NCBI GenBank assembly: GCA_009746045.1
Contig: RPFO01001778.1
Span: 1 to 64,000 of the forward strand
DNA from: Mesostigma viride
Taxonomy: Eukaryota > Streptophyta > Mesostigmatophyceae > Mesostigmatales > Mesostigmataceae
Length of the DNA: 64,000 nt
Reading direction: 5' to 3'
The number at the start of each line of letters is the position of its first letter. Within the stretch, counting starts at the first letter, position 1. The notes beneath the pieces were generated by a model, which saw only the letters and a list, made by a program, of their open reading frames with translations, was not told where the DNA came from and did no database searches. The position numbers and the translations under genes are program-made. Shown piece by piece: positions 22,615-33,472 of the stretch.

Positions 22615-23214
22615 AGCGGCAGCGGGCTGTACGCGGCATGTTTTATTTACCAAGTGACTGGTATTTTATGCACAGCATTTAGAACATAATTACGAGCTTG
22701 TTCACACCTTGATTGTACACCTTAAGACATTGTATCATAATTGATGTTGTCAACATCATTCGCCATGTTCAATCCATATAATATGTGTCCAAGTGACCAT
22801 TAATGCTGCCATATGTCACTGATGGTACATATGTTAAACGTTAGTTTAAGAACTGAGATTTGGCATTGTCATCATGACGTTGGACCCGAATTCAATGTGT
22901 GTGCAAGTTTTGGGTCAAGTGGAATCATATTGGATGCAATCTGCATGATTTGACTTATGCAAAATGAAAGAAATGAGCAAAAACTGCATTTTTTATGCTA
23001 TTGACTGTCACAAATAGGTCTATAGGTGACCTCAACCTTGGTGCATGCTTTACCTGGCCTTTGTAAATTATGCATTTAAGTTGTGTGCCTTGTTTGAAAT
23101 GGTTATGGCCCTCTTGGATGTAAAAAACTAATTAAATTGTAATAAATTTGACTTTTTATGCTGTCAAACGTCACCAACATGTTGAAGGTGGGGTGCAAAC
23201 TGAGACTTCACAAT
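22615..23214. repeat. AT-rich diverged satellite
   Basis: Blocks such as TTTTTTATGCTATTGACTGTCAC and TTTTTATGCTGTCAAACGTCAC (abridged) recur with spacing near 170 bases and again at about 24,180 beyond the LINE insertion. Copies are heavily diverged. No gene. Confidence 0.45.
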
Positions 23215-23225
23215 GTCATCATGAT

Positions 23226-24065
23226 TAAAAATTAAAATTAAATTATAACATGCCTCCGTTGGGAGATCATGGAGCACATATTCCTTGATGGTTGGGTGGG
23301 GTGGAAGGAGCCGCGTAATCGAACTATTACCTAATAACTCTAATCTAGCTAGTCTAGAAAAATCCTAACTACCCTACTCATCAAAACGCCTCCTCCGCTT
23401 GGGGGGAGGTGGTTTGCCCACAGGGTCGGGCGTGTGAGCCTTGACAATCCTCTTCCACCGCGTCTTGTTCTGCATGGCAGTCCAAAGAAGGGAGAGAGAG
23501 TGGATGCGGTATTCAAACTGGGCTGGGACCAATAGGTCATCCAGCAACATCTGTACGTAGTTCGTGACATGTTTCCCTACCTTTTTGGGAATATCCTTGG
23601 GGCCAGGCCAGGTCAGAATGTGCCGTCCTGGCTGGCCAAGCCGCTGGGGGCCGGCCAGACCAAGGGCGGTGTCGACCTGGCTGGTGCGAGCAAGGTGTCC
23701 TACAAATGCTATCCTACGCTGTCTAATCTCGTCCGAAATACGGGGCATGCCCTGATACAAAGACTCTGATGACGGGCGCCTTGGAAAACCCTACGTTGAG
23801 GACCTGTCGGAGCATCCTGTAAACTGTGCCGTCTAGCCTAGATGCCAGTGTGGGTGTGATTGTCCACGCCTCGGCGCCATACGTGAGCACCGTAAGGACG
23901 AGGACCTTGAAGAGCATGCGCTTAATTGCGGTGGTTGCCCAGGCCCTTGGAGCGCCAGTGGGTGTTGAGCGAACGAAGCCTAGCCCAGGCCAGGCCGATG
24001 CGGGTGTCCACATCGTCGGCGGTGTCAGGGAGCCAGCTCCCTAATCATAGTCATCCCTAATCATA
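23226..24065 (-). mobile_element. LINE family 1 copy, 5' truncated, 11-bp target duplication
   Basis: Flanked by GTCATCATGAT at 23,215-23,225 and 24,066-24,076. On the minus strand it encodes the C-terminal part of the family 1 RT protein (VLTVLTYGAEAWT, then ARTSQVDTALGLAGPQRLGQ), with one frameshift near 23.75 kb, then a 3' untranslated region with hairpin CTCCCAACGGAG (complement of 23,254-23,265) and an A/T pentamer-type tail. Confidence 0.9.
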
Positions 24066-24076
24066 GTCATCATGAT

Positions 24077-24330
24077 GGAGGACTATAATTCAGTTTGCAT
24101 GCAAGTTTCTGGGTCAATTGAATAAAATTTGATGTTGATTGCTTGAGCTCTATATGTGCAAAAATGTCAAAAACCATGTACCTTATGCTGTTATACGTCA
24201 CAGTTAACCTTGCCAGGGTTGTCCGATGACCCCCAATTTTGGGGGGTAAACACTACCATATATGTGCTCGCTTGGGTACAAAGCAAAAAAATATAAAAAT
24301 ATAAAGAAATAAAATATATATATTTTTTTT
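24077..24330. other. Diverged satellite remainder
   Basis: Continues the AT-rich repeat seen left of the LINE copy, then low-complexity AT. No gene. Confidence 0.4.
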
Positions 24331-24334
24331 TGTA

Positions 24335-24572
24335 TAGCCATGATGATCTTCCCCCTCACAGGCATGCTCCCCCCTTACCCGGGCAAAGCGTGATAGACCA
24401 TGAGGGTGCAGGTGCCCTGGTGCACCTAGAGCAGGGGTAGCTTACATTCCCACCCTTGCATGAAGTGAGCCTAGAATGTATTAAAAGCCATATGCCCCTT
24501 CTCAGGGCTATGTGCTACATCTACTCCCAACGGAGTGATGTTGATAATTAATTAATTAATTAATTAATCGGG
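24335..24572 (+). mobile_element. Half-LINE family B 3' end
   Basis: Matches 43.34-43.55 kb (AGCCATGATGATCTTCCCC to the hairpin tip ACTCCCAACGGAGT at 24,523-24,536), followed by a (TAAT)n tail. A strongly 5'-truncated copy of about 240 bases. Confidence 0.75.
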
Positions 24573-24649
24573 TCCGAAACCTGGGTTCAACATGTTTTAG
24601 CAAGCCAGTCAAATAATTTTTTGGCCAGACAGTGCCAAAAAAATTTGAT

Positions 24650-25200
24650 GTGTACCTTCAGCTCCGGCAGAGCGCAGGGGGGAAGCTGGTATACTGGAGG
24701 GGGGCGGTCATCCACGTTGACCACAAGCCAGGCTGGCAGGCACCTCCTGCCACCTCAGACTAGGGAATATATACCAGTAGTGTACATTAGTCAGGCTTAG
24801 CCTAACATGTGGCCCACGCGCATGTGCGCCCATAATGGCCCCCATGGATGATGCCCTCCGAATTAAGCCACGCCATGCCTATAATGGGACCTCCCATGGA
24901 TGTTGCATTAAGAATTTAGCCATGCTATGCCTATGCAGAGAGACGCTCTCTGTTGAGAAGCCAGGCCCTAGCCCTTGTATAGCCATGATGATCTTCCCCC
25001 ACATGACAGGCTCCCCCTTAGCTGGGCATAGCTTGATAGATCTGACATGGGGGTGCAGGTGCCCTGGCGCACCTAGAGCAAGGGTAGCTTACATTCCCAC
25101 CCCTGCAGGAAGTAGCCCAGAATGTATTAAAAGCCATATGCCCCTTCTCAGGGATATGTGCTACATGTACTCCCAACGGAGTTATGTTCCTAATTAAATT
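24650..25200 (+). mobile_element. Half-LINE family B 3' part
   Basis: Starts within the ORF1 C-terminus (TACCTTCAGCTCCGG, the TYLQL part) and is collinear with 43.03-43.55 kb to the hairpin tip ACTCCCAACGGAGT (25,169-25,182) and an AATTAAATT tail. No intact coding part. Confidence 0.75.
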
Positions 25201-25399
25201 TATTAACTGGGTTAATGGATGATGCTTGCGTTTGACCGCGTATGGCATTCATAGCGATTCGGGCCGCGGTGCCCACACCCCTGTAACTAGGACCTAGATA
25301 GCTTACACCATGCATTCCATCCCATGTTCCCCTCCCACTGAGGACTTATGCTCACGTGGTCAACGCAGTCACGTGTATATTAATTAATTAATGGATGAT

Positions 25400-28300
25400 T
25401 AATCAATTAAATAATTAATTAATTAATTAATTAATTAATTAATTAGACTCGTGCTCCCGTTGGGGAGTCACGGAGCATTAACCCCGATGGATGGATGGAT
25501 GCCGGGGTGCAAATAGTCCTACCGGTCTAATATCTACTATCTACATCAGCTACCTACAACATCTATCTAAACAACATCACTAACTACAACATCTATCTAA
25601 ACAACATCACGCTACCCTAGCCCTGGGAGCTGTCTGACGTGCCTCCCGCGGGTTTGCACACGCGGTCGCTTCCCCACAGGGGGGGGCTCGTTGTCCTCTA
25701 TGACCTGGGCCCACTTGGCCTTGTCCCTCATCTTCTTCCAAATCACGGAGAGGCCTATAGGCCCCCCATGTCCTCTACTATAGCTGTTCTTTGAAGGTGC
25801 GGGCCTTGCGGCGTCTAACATCACGGGGCCCGGCCCACGTCAGGAGGTGCCGGCCAGGCTGAGCTGGGCGCAGGCTCGCGGGGGGGCCACGTGAGGACCG
25901 TGTCTACCTGGTTGGTGCGAGCTAGGTGCCCTACGAGCTGCAGGCGCCGCTGCTTAATGGTGCTGGTGATATATGGCATGCCCTGGTAAAGGTCCTCATT
26001 GCGGACATGAGCAGCATATCCTACTCTGAAAATGGATCGCGGCATGTTGGTGACCGCGCCGTCCAGCTTGCGGGCGAGGTCGGCGGTGAGGGTCCACGTC
26101 TCGGCCCCATACGTGAGAACACGAAGGACGAGGACAGGTCCTGTTTCTCGATCTTGCCAAGGGGCTTGCGCCACAGGGCCCGGTAATGGCGTAAAGCGTG
26201 CCATGCAGGCGAGGGAGATGCGATGCATGGTCCACATCAGCCTCGCAGCTGGAAAGCAGGCTGCCCAGCAGCTTGACGCGGTCCCGATACAGGACGCGAG
26301 AGCCGGCCGTCAAGGAGATAGAGGGGTGGCGGTGAGTGGGTGAGCCCAACCGCCAGGGCCTCCGTCTTCTTGCTGACCTCAAGCCCCACTGCACGCGCCT
26401 CGATAGCCAGGCACTAGGCAGTCAAGCCATGTCTGCACGTGTCCAGTGTCCTCGAAGAGGGTGGTGTCGTCTGCGTAGATGATGTCCGCCAGCCGAATCT
26501 CCGTTTCCGCTCCGCCATGCCAGAAGTGGTTGGCAACCTGCACCCCTGGTTCCGGCCTACCCACGATGCGGGCAAATCGCTTGCGCGCCTGAATCATTAC
26601 GTATTCGACAACAATAGCGAACAGGTAGGGCGACAGCACGCAGCCCTGCCACACACCCTTCTGTAAAGGGCATGGTGGCGTGGTCCCGTAAGAAGTGGGC
26701 ACCGAAGTGGTGGACCCCTCATACAGGTTGCGGATGACAGCAATAAGGGGTCGGGGGATCCGGAACAGCTCGAGGATGTCCCATAGCGCACTGCCAGAAA
26801 ACCGAATCGAAGGCTTTGATGAAGTCCACCAGCACAAGGTGCAAAGGGGACTCACCAGGCTGATCGAAGGCGTTGCAGTTCCTCCACAAGTCGGCGAGTA
26901 GCGAAGAGCGCCTGTACTGTGTTGCGACCTGAACGGAAGCCGTGCTGAGTCTCGCTGAGGTGACCGTCCAGGGCGCCGTGCGCAGGCGGTTCAGGATGTC
27001 AGAGCCGCATAAGAAGCTTGAGGGGGGCACTTTGGATGCACACCCCTCTGTAGTTGCCGGGGTCGGCTGGCGACCCCTTGTTCTTGTACAGCATCGTGCG
27101 AAAACTGTGTTGCCAGGCTGCTGGAGGCGGTTGCGACGACAGCAGAAGGCGGTTGCAGATATCCTGGAAGAGATTAGAGAAGCATATAACACCGGTGTCC
27201 TCAAAATCAGCTGCAAGTTTCACAACTGCGGCAGGAATCTGATCGGAGCCGGTGGCTGCGTCATAACGCAGACGCTGGACCGCCTCCGTGACCTCGCGAG
27301 AGGTGAAAGGAGGCATGTCTGACGGGTCGCCAAGTGGGCCGATCAGCGGGGGGACTACTATAGGTAGTCCGCCGCTGACCTGGGCGGGGCCGGGGGCCCA
27401 GCGGGGCCGGCCAGGGCAGCCGGGCGGGCGGCGGCGGCTGGGAGCAGGGGCGGGGGCGGCGCAGCTGTCCCCACGACCTCGGCCGTGGCCGTGGCCCAGG
27501 TACGAAGCCGCTTGGCTGGGGGGCCAGGAACGTCGTGGCGGTGGGGCCGGCCGAGGCCGTCCGGGTGCCCGAGGCGCTTGTACCAGAACCAGGCCCCTTT
27601 GCCGTCGTGCTTCTGCTGGCAGCTGCGCAGGTCCTTGACCATCTGCTGAGCGTCGGCCTTCTCAGCCTGCTCGTAGGCAACCCGCAAAGCCGCTTGCAGC
27701 CCAGGTTTGGCGGTCGGATCTCTGTTGTGGCGGAGCATCTGCCGAGCGGCGACCATGCATGCACTGTCGGTGCGTGGCGGTGGACAGCAAGCTGTCGGCG
27801 CGGAGGCAAGGAGGGGAGAGTGCGGGCAGCCAGACTGTACTTGGCATGCAGCGATACCGCGGAGGATCACTGAAATATCACCTGGCGGCGGAATGGCGTG
27901 TAACTGCTGGCGGCTGCCCCTGGCGTCGAAGACTGCCAGAAAGTCGTCCCGGCGCGACATAGCGGCCTGCTCTTCTGCTGACATCTTGTCGGCATCCTTC
28001 AGCACAATCCGGAGCACCTTGAGATCTGGCTGAGGCGCCAGCTGTCGCGATGGTTTCACTGACCCCAGGAAACCGCAATCTGATGCGAGCGAGCACGAGA
28101 AGGTGATCAGATTCCACCGTGCTGACAGAATCTTGCAGGACACGAGCATCGACAAAGTTTAAGGGGCGCTGAGCCCGGCGTACGCAGATATAGTCAAGGC
28201 ACACCACCCGATCCGACCGTCGGCCCAAAAAAGGTGGCAAGCTGCTCAGCGGGGCGTGCGAAAGAAGCATTGCATGCAACCAGCGCAGATTCTGCCAGCA

Positions 28301-28725
28301 GATTTGCAAATAAAGCCGTGTTACCGTTGGCTGTCGTGTTGGTTGGGGAGTACTGAGCACCCCTAGTGCCAACTGGCAGCGTGGCGTTGGCGTCGAGCAG
28401 CATAACCAGGACGGTGCCGAGCTGGGATGCATATGTTGGCCTCCTTGATCCTCCTTGATCGAGGGCGCTGAAGAAGGCCTCACGTTCTGCCTGAGCTCGA
28501 CCCGCATGTGGTGCATATCCCACGATAACGGTTAGCGTGTGGTGTGAATGGCCCTCAGTGGCCGAAAAGTGGCCACTAGCACACGCGGGGACCGCAGCAC
28601 GATGGACTGGAGGTGCTCTGATGCTGCCGGCGAGCACAAGAGGCCCACACCACCTTGACCCGGCGCGTCGCCTCCACCATAATGGAACCGCCAGCCCGCA
28701 CGAAGGTCGTCGACCAGCAGACCGA
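25400..28725 (-). mobile_element. LINE family 2 copy, EN and RT, multiple frameshifts
   Basis: Minus-strand non-LTR retrotransposon flanked by TAATGGATGAT at 25,389-25,399 and 28,726-28,736. In sense direction: endonuclease parts (VIVGYAPHAG, VMLLDANATLPVGT; about 28,700-27,900), a linker (QKHDGKGAWFWYKRLGHPDG), reverse transcriptase (DPGNYRGVCIQSAPLKLLMR, PLQKGVWQGCVLSPYLFAIV, LADIIYADDTTLFEDTG, about 27,300-26,400) and a C-terminal region (VLTYGAETWTLT). Reading jumps frame at least five times, so it is dead. It ends in the tip CTCCCCAACGGGAG (complement of 25,454-25,467) and a (TTAA)n tail. No ORF1 is present; the copy is 5' truncated. Confidence 0.9.
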
Positions 28726-28736
28726 TAATGGATGAT

Positions 28737-28915
28737 GCTATAAGAATTTAGCCAAGCCCTGCCTATATAATGGGACCCCCCATATGGATGATGCATGAAG
28801 AATTTAGCTAAGCTCTGCCTATGCAGAGAGCTACTCTCTGCTGAGAAGCCATGCACTAGCCATCAAGTTTAGCCATGATGATCTTCCACCCCATTAAAAA
28901 ATTAAATTAAATAAC
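28737..28915 (+). mobile_element. Half-LINE family B 3' UTR remnant
   Basis: Repeats of GAATTTAGC(C/T)AAGC(C/T)CTGCCTAT and TGCAGAGAG match 43.22-43.36 kb. It is the target into which LINE family 2 inserted (its first bases form the right target duplication). Confidence 0.65.
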
Positions 28916-29103
28916 AACATGCCCCCTTCTACAGAAGGTTCCAGCCGTGTTCAGCCCGTCTCACGTGTCGAGACTGAACAAGTCTCGAGTGCATGGACAC
29001 GTGTGCAGTACTCCTACACACACAGATCTCGAATGATTTATCTAGTGCAAAATCCGAATGGCTTGCATCACTCCCCGGAAAGGAGAACTTTTGCGGTTGG
29101 ACT

Positions 29104-29850
29104 GTAGGTGTCAGCTGGCGATGCCTCAGGATCAGGAGACGTCCGTCCTATATAGTCAGCAAAAGTTGGTGCGAGAGGTCCCCAGTTCGATTCCGGCCTG
29201 GATTCATTTGCAGATCGCGTTTTCCGCGGACCGGCACTGAACGCAAATGGTTTTCACCTTTGCGGAGTGCCACATCAGAATAACCATGTGCCTCCGTTGG
29301 GAGGTCATGAAGCACATATTCCATGTTGGATGGGTGGAGGTCACGAACATGTCACGAACTACATCCAGATGTTGCTGGACGACCTAGTGGTCCATGCAGC
29401 CCAGTTTGAACACCGCACCCATTCTCTTTCCCTTCTTTGGACTGCCATGCAGAACAAGACGCGGTGGCAGAAGATTGTCAAGGCTCACACGCCATGCAGC
29501 CCCTGTGGGCAAGCCCCCTCCCCCCAAGAGGAGGCGGCGTTTTGATGAGTAGTGTTGTTAGGATTTTTCTAGACTAGATAGCTTAGAGTTAGGTTAGTTC
29601 GATTACGCGGCTCCTTCCACTCCACCCACCCATCAAGGAATATGTGCTACATGATCTCCCAACGGAGGCATGTTATTCTGATGTGGCACTCCGCAAATGT
29701 GAAAACCATTTGCGTTCAGTGCCGGTCCGCGGAAAACGCGATCTGCAAATGAATCCAGGCCGGAATCGAACTGGGGACCTCTCGCACAAACTTTTGCTGA
29801 CTATAGGACGGACGTCTCCTGATCCTGAGGCATCGCCAGCTGACACCTAC
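29104..29850. repeat. Inverted repeat of about 180-240 bp flanking a LINE family 1 3' core
   Basis: 29,104-29,282 is the near-exact reverse complement of 29,674-29,850, and similarity continues inward through both copies of the LINE family 1 3' tip (CTCCGTTGGGAG at 29,292 and CTCCCAACGGAG at 29,656). The centre (about 29,345-29,560) encodes, on the plus strand, the last 70 codons of the family 1 RT protein. The arms contain AGTTCGATTCC in a context like a tRNA T-arm (a Pol III B-box), so a tRNA-derived SINE may be part of the arms. Confidence 0.85.
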
Positions 29851-29970
29851 ATAACGCAGTCACGTGTCTATTAATTAATTAATTAATCTCCCAACGGAGG
29901 CCTGCATGTTATCATTTAATTTTAATTTAATTTAATGGGTGGAGGTGGGAGAAGCCGCGTAATCGAACTA

Positions 29971-31911
29971 AAATTAAATTAAATTAAATTAAATTAAATT
30001 AAATTAAATTAAATTAAATTAAATTAAATTAAATTATAACATGCCTCCGTTGGGAGATCATGTAGCACATATTCCAGGTTGGATGGGTGGAGTGGAGTAA
30101 GCCGCGTAATCGAACTAACCTAACTCTAAGCTATATCTAGTCTAGAAAAGCCTATCTACGCTACTCATCAAAACGGCTCCTCCTCTAATTGGGGGGAGGC
30201 GGCTTGCCCACAGGGGCTGGCGTGTGAGCCTTGACAATCTTCTGCCACCGCTTCTTGTCCTGCATGACAGTCCAGAGAAGGGAGAGAGAGGGGATTAAAT
30301 TAAAATTAAATTAAATTATAACATGCCTCCCTCGGGAGATATCATGTAGCACATATTCCATGAGGGATGGGTGGGGTGGAGGAAGCCGCGTAAGAGAGGG
30401 GATGCGGTACTCAAACTGGGCTGGGACCACTAGCTAGGTCGTCCAGCAACATCTGGGTATAGGTCATGGCATGTTTCCCTACCCTTTTAGGAATGTTCTT
30501 GGGGCCAGGCCAGGTCAAAATATGCCGCCCTGGTTGGCCGAGCCGCTGGGGACCGGCCAGACCAAGGGCGGTGTCGACCTGGCTGGTGCGAGCAAGATGT
30601 CCTACAAATGCTATCCTACGCTGCCTAATCTCATCCGAAATACGAGGCATACCGTGATACAAAGACTCTAATGACCTGCGCTGAGAAAACCCTACATTCA
30701 GGACCTGTCGGAGCATCCTGGTTACCGTGCCGTCTAGCTTAGCTGCCAGTGTTGCCGTGAGTGTCCACGCCTCGGCGCCATACGTGAGCACCGTGCATGA
30801 GGACGAGGACCTTGAAGAGCATGCGCTTGCGGTGCTCGTCCAGGCCCTTGGAGCGCCAGTAGGTGTTGAGCGAACAAAGCCTAGCCCAGGTCAGGCCAAT
30901 GCGGACGTCCACATCGTCGGCGGTGTCAGGGAGCATGCTCCCCAACAGTTTGAAGCGGTCGCGGAATGGGACCTCCGTCCCGTCGAGCAGGCGCGGCAGT
31001 GGTGGACGACTGGCCGGAGGCCCCAATCACCATCGCCTCAGTTTTGACACTAATCTCCAACCCCACCGCCCTCGCCTCCAGGCCCAGACAGTCCAGCCAG
31101 GTCTGAATGTGCTCGGGGCGCGCGATGAGGGTGGTGTCGTCCGCATAAATCAGGTCAGCCAGGCGGTAACCCGTGCTAACCCCGCCGTGCCCACGCTCGT
31201 TAAGGATGTCCAAGCCTGGCTCGAACCCCTTAAGAGCAGTAAAGCGCGCACGTGCCTGGCGCATGACGTGGTCCACGACAATAATGAACAGGTATATGGA
31301 GACAGGACACAACCTTGCCACACCCCGTGGTGAAGGGGGAATGGTGGGGTGGTGCCTTCCGCAGTCCGCACTACTGCCTGTGAGCCCTCATACAGTCGGC
31401 GAATGGCAGCAATAAACGCTGGTGGCACTCGGTCCAGAGCTAGGATGGCCCAAAGAGCCTCCCAGAGGACCGTGTCAAAGGCCTTGATATAGTCAACAAA
31501 AATGAAGACCAGCGGCAAACTGTCAGGGCAAAGGCGACGCACCTCCTCCATCAACCGGCGCGCGCGACAAACACAGCCATGACAGCGTTACGACCACGAC
31601 GAAAACCCATCTGAGACTCACCCAGGTGTGGGTCCAGCGCGGCGCGGAGCCTGTACAGCATCATGCGCATGAAGACCTTCAGCGCGGCGCTCTGGAGGCA
31701 GACACCCCGGTAGTTACCGGGGTCAGCAGCAGAGCCCTTCTTGTACAGCATGACGTGGATGGCTGTCTGCATGCCACTCAGCAGGCGGAGGCTCGTCAGA
31801 AAGCAGGACACGGTTGCAGAACGCCAGCAGAAGATCCCTAACCGCTGGATCAGGGGTCTTCAGCAGCTTGAAGCAGAAAGGTGGTCGGCACCGACCGCCG
31901 CATCGTACCGA
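29971..31911 (-). mobile_element. LINE family 1 copy (RT part), 5' truncated
   Basis: Inserted into the older relic; the flanks TAATCGAACTA (29,960-29,970) and CAATCGAACTA (31,912-31,922) agree at 10 of 11 bases. Minus-strand frames contain DPGNYRGVCLQSAALKVFMR, VFIFVDYIKAFDTVLWEALW and LADLIYADDTTLIARPEHIQ. Small indels (for example near 31.30 and 30.80 kb) break the frame. The tail is a long (AAATT)n tract (29,971-30,033). Confidence 0.9.
30296..30392 (-). mobile_element. 97-bp LINE family 1 micro-insertion with 11-bp target duplication
   Basis: Only the last part of the LINE 3' end plus tail, inserted in the C-terminal coding region of the host copy. Flanks AGAGAGGGGAT at 30,285-30,295 and 30,393-30,403. 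The tip reads CTCCCTCGGGAG here: the stem is kept, the loop changed. Confidence 0.9.
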
Positions 31912-31934
31912 CAATCGAACTATCCTAACTCTAA

Positions 31935-31984
31935 TTTATCAATTAATGAGACTCGTGCTCCCGTTGGGGAGTCACGGAGCATGA
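31935..31984 (-). mobile_element. 50-bp LINE family 2/half-LINE C tip insertion with 11-bp target duplication
   Basis: Flanks CCTAACTCTAA at 31,924-31,934 and 31,985-31,995. The insert is essentially the 3' hairpin tip (CTCCCCAACGGGAG in sense) and a short TTAAT tail, in the 3' untranslated region of a family 1 relic. Confidence 0.88.
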
Positions 31985-32060
31985 CCTAACTCTAAGCTAT
32001 CTAGTCTAGAAAATCCTAACTATGTACACTACTCAGCAAAACGCCCCTTGCCAGGCCCCA

Positions 32061-33314
32061 CCCCATGCCAGGCCTTTGAGCTCTGATACATCAAGTTGAG
32101 AGTGCTACATGTACTCCCAACGGAGTTATCAAGGAGATAACCAGCCAAGTAGTTTTAAGGGGACGGTCCCGGCGCGAATATTTTTGGCGCCGAAAAATTC
32201 GCGGTACCCGTCCGTACCGTGAAAAAGTGGTGCACGGTGCGCGCACCCCTACCGGAGCTGGCCATGGCGACGTGCTTTCAGGCAGAGTAGAAAAAGATAG
32301 CTCGCGGAATGCAGAGAAACTGAGCGAATCTTAAAGACGATGAGTAAATGATACTACGTCGTAGCGGAGTTCGCGTTTTTTGCAGTGTCGATGATTTTAT
32401 TGATGACCATCGCCACGGGGGTCCAATCTGATGTTTTCGTCGAGAGGAATAAATTAGAATGCACGCTGGCGGCGGTGATTGTCAGATTTTATGGGCTTTA
32501 CCTAGCGTCAAGGATGCGTTTAAATTGTTATTGGTAAAGCTTTAAAAAATTTGCTGGGTTTCGGCAAGATTCCCGTCATTATCGGTAAGACACTCTCCAG
32601 GCTCGCGGGATGCGCGTCTTATTATTCCATGGAAGGTTGTTCTTTCTTGCGCCGCTGGGCGAAGGACAATTCCGGTAATGGTACGATCGTGTTATCAACG
32701 TGACCCTATGAATGTTTCGCTTCCTTTATGGGCTATCAACGCAAGTTTTCGGCTTTTTTCCGTGCAGTTAGCGCCAGGTATAATGCCATTCCGTGCTGCG
32801 CATCGCCAGATTCCTGGCACCTTTCAGTGGTTTTTATGTACGTTGCATGGCTGGAACGTGTCAAAGCGTGACCGTGGCATATCGTCAAGTTGTCAGGGAT
32901 TTGCTGAGTGGTTTCTTGGAAGGAGATTGCTAACAGCACTCAGTTTTGTGTGAATATTGACGCGGCCTTTCTTAGCAGAGGCTTCATTGTGGTAAGAGGC
33001 TCACAAGCTTGAGTTTGTTTCTTGGCAAACAATTGCGCTGGAAAGAAAGGTGGCAGTGGTTGTTCTGAGGGGCATACGTACTGCATGGGTGGAACTGCAC
33101 GTAGGTAGGGGTTATCGTTGTCTTGTTGGCCTTTCTCCCACTAAAATGGGAGAGCGCTAATTCATATGCTAGCAAGGCAAGGTAACCATGGTGAGAAGCC
33201 TTGGCAATCAGCATGTATGATGATTCTGCTTTCTCTGTGGACTGTCTGTTGTTACCCTTGTAGGGCAATTAGTGGATATGGCTTTCTAGGGTGTGTTTGA
33301 GCTTGGTTTTGGGA
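32061..33314. other. No gene seen
   Basis: Contains an isolated half-LINE/LINE tip ACTCCCAACGGAGT at 32,113-32,126 without its body, then about 1.1 kb of unique-looking sequence. Frames up to about 90 codons (32,678-32,953 plus; 32,984-33,268 minus) show no motif. Confidence 0.45.
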
Positions 33315-33472
33315 TGATTAAATTAAATTAAATTAAATTATAACATGTCTCCGTTGGGAGATCATGTAGCACATATTCCAGGTTGGATGGGTCACTGGTG
33401 TGGAGGAAGCCGCGTAATCGAACTAACCTAACTAACTCTAAGCTATATCTAGTCTACAAAAGCCTATCTACG

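Larger units (their letters stand above)
29888..32060 (-). mobile_element. Older LINE family 1 relic, split
   Basis: 29,888-29,970 (3' tip and GCCGCGTAATCGAACTA) continues at 31,913-32,060 (TCCTAACTCTAAGC to ACTACTCAGCAAAACGCC, the end of the ORF). The segment between is a later LINE family 1 insertion, and a second 50-base insertion lies at 31,935-31,984. Confidence 0.75.

Noticed and set aside
21454-22639. Frames of 150-370 codons rich in His, Pro, Cys and Met
   Set aside because: Follow the 29-bp period in all frames; not genes.
29170-29215. tRNA gene
   Set aside because: Only a T-arm/B-box-like AGTTCGATTCC is visible; no acceptor stem, anticodon arm or clear A-box, so at most a tRNA-derived relic.
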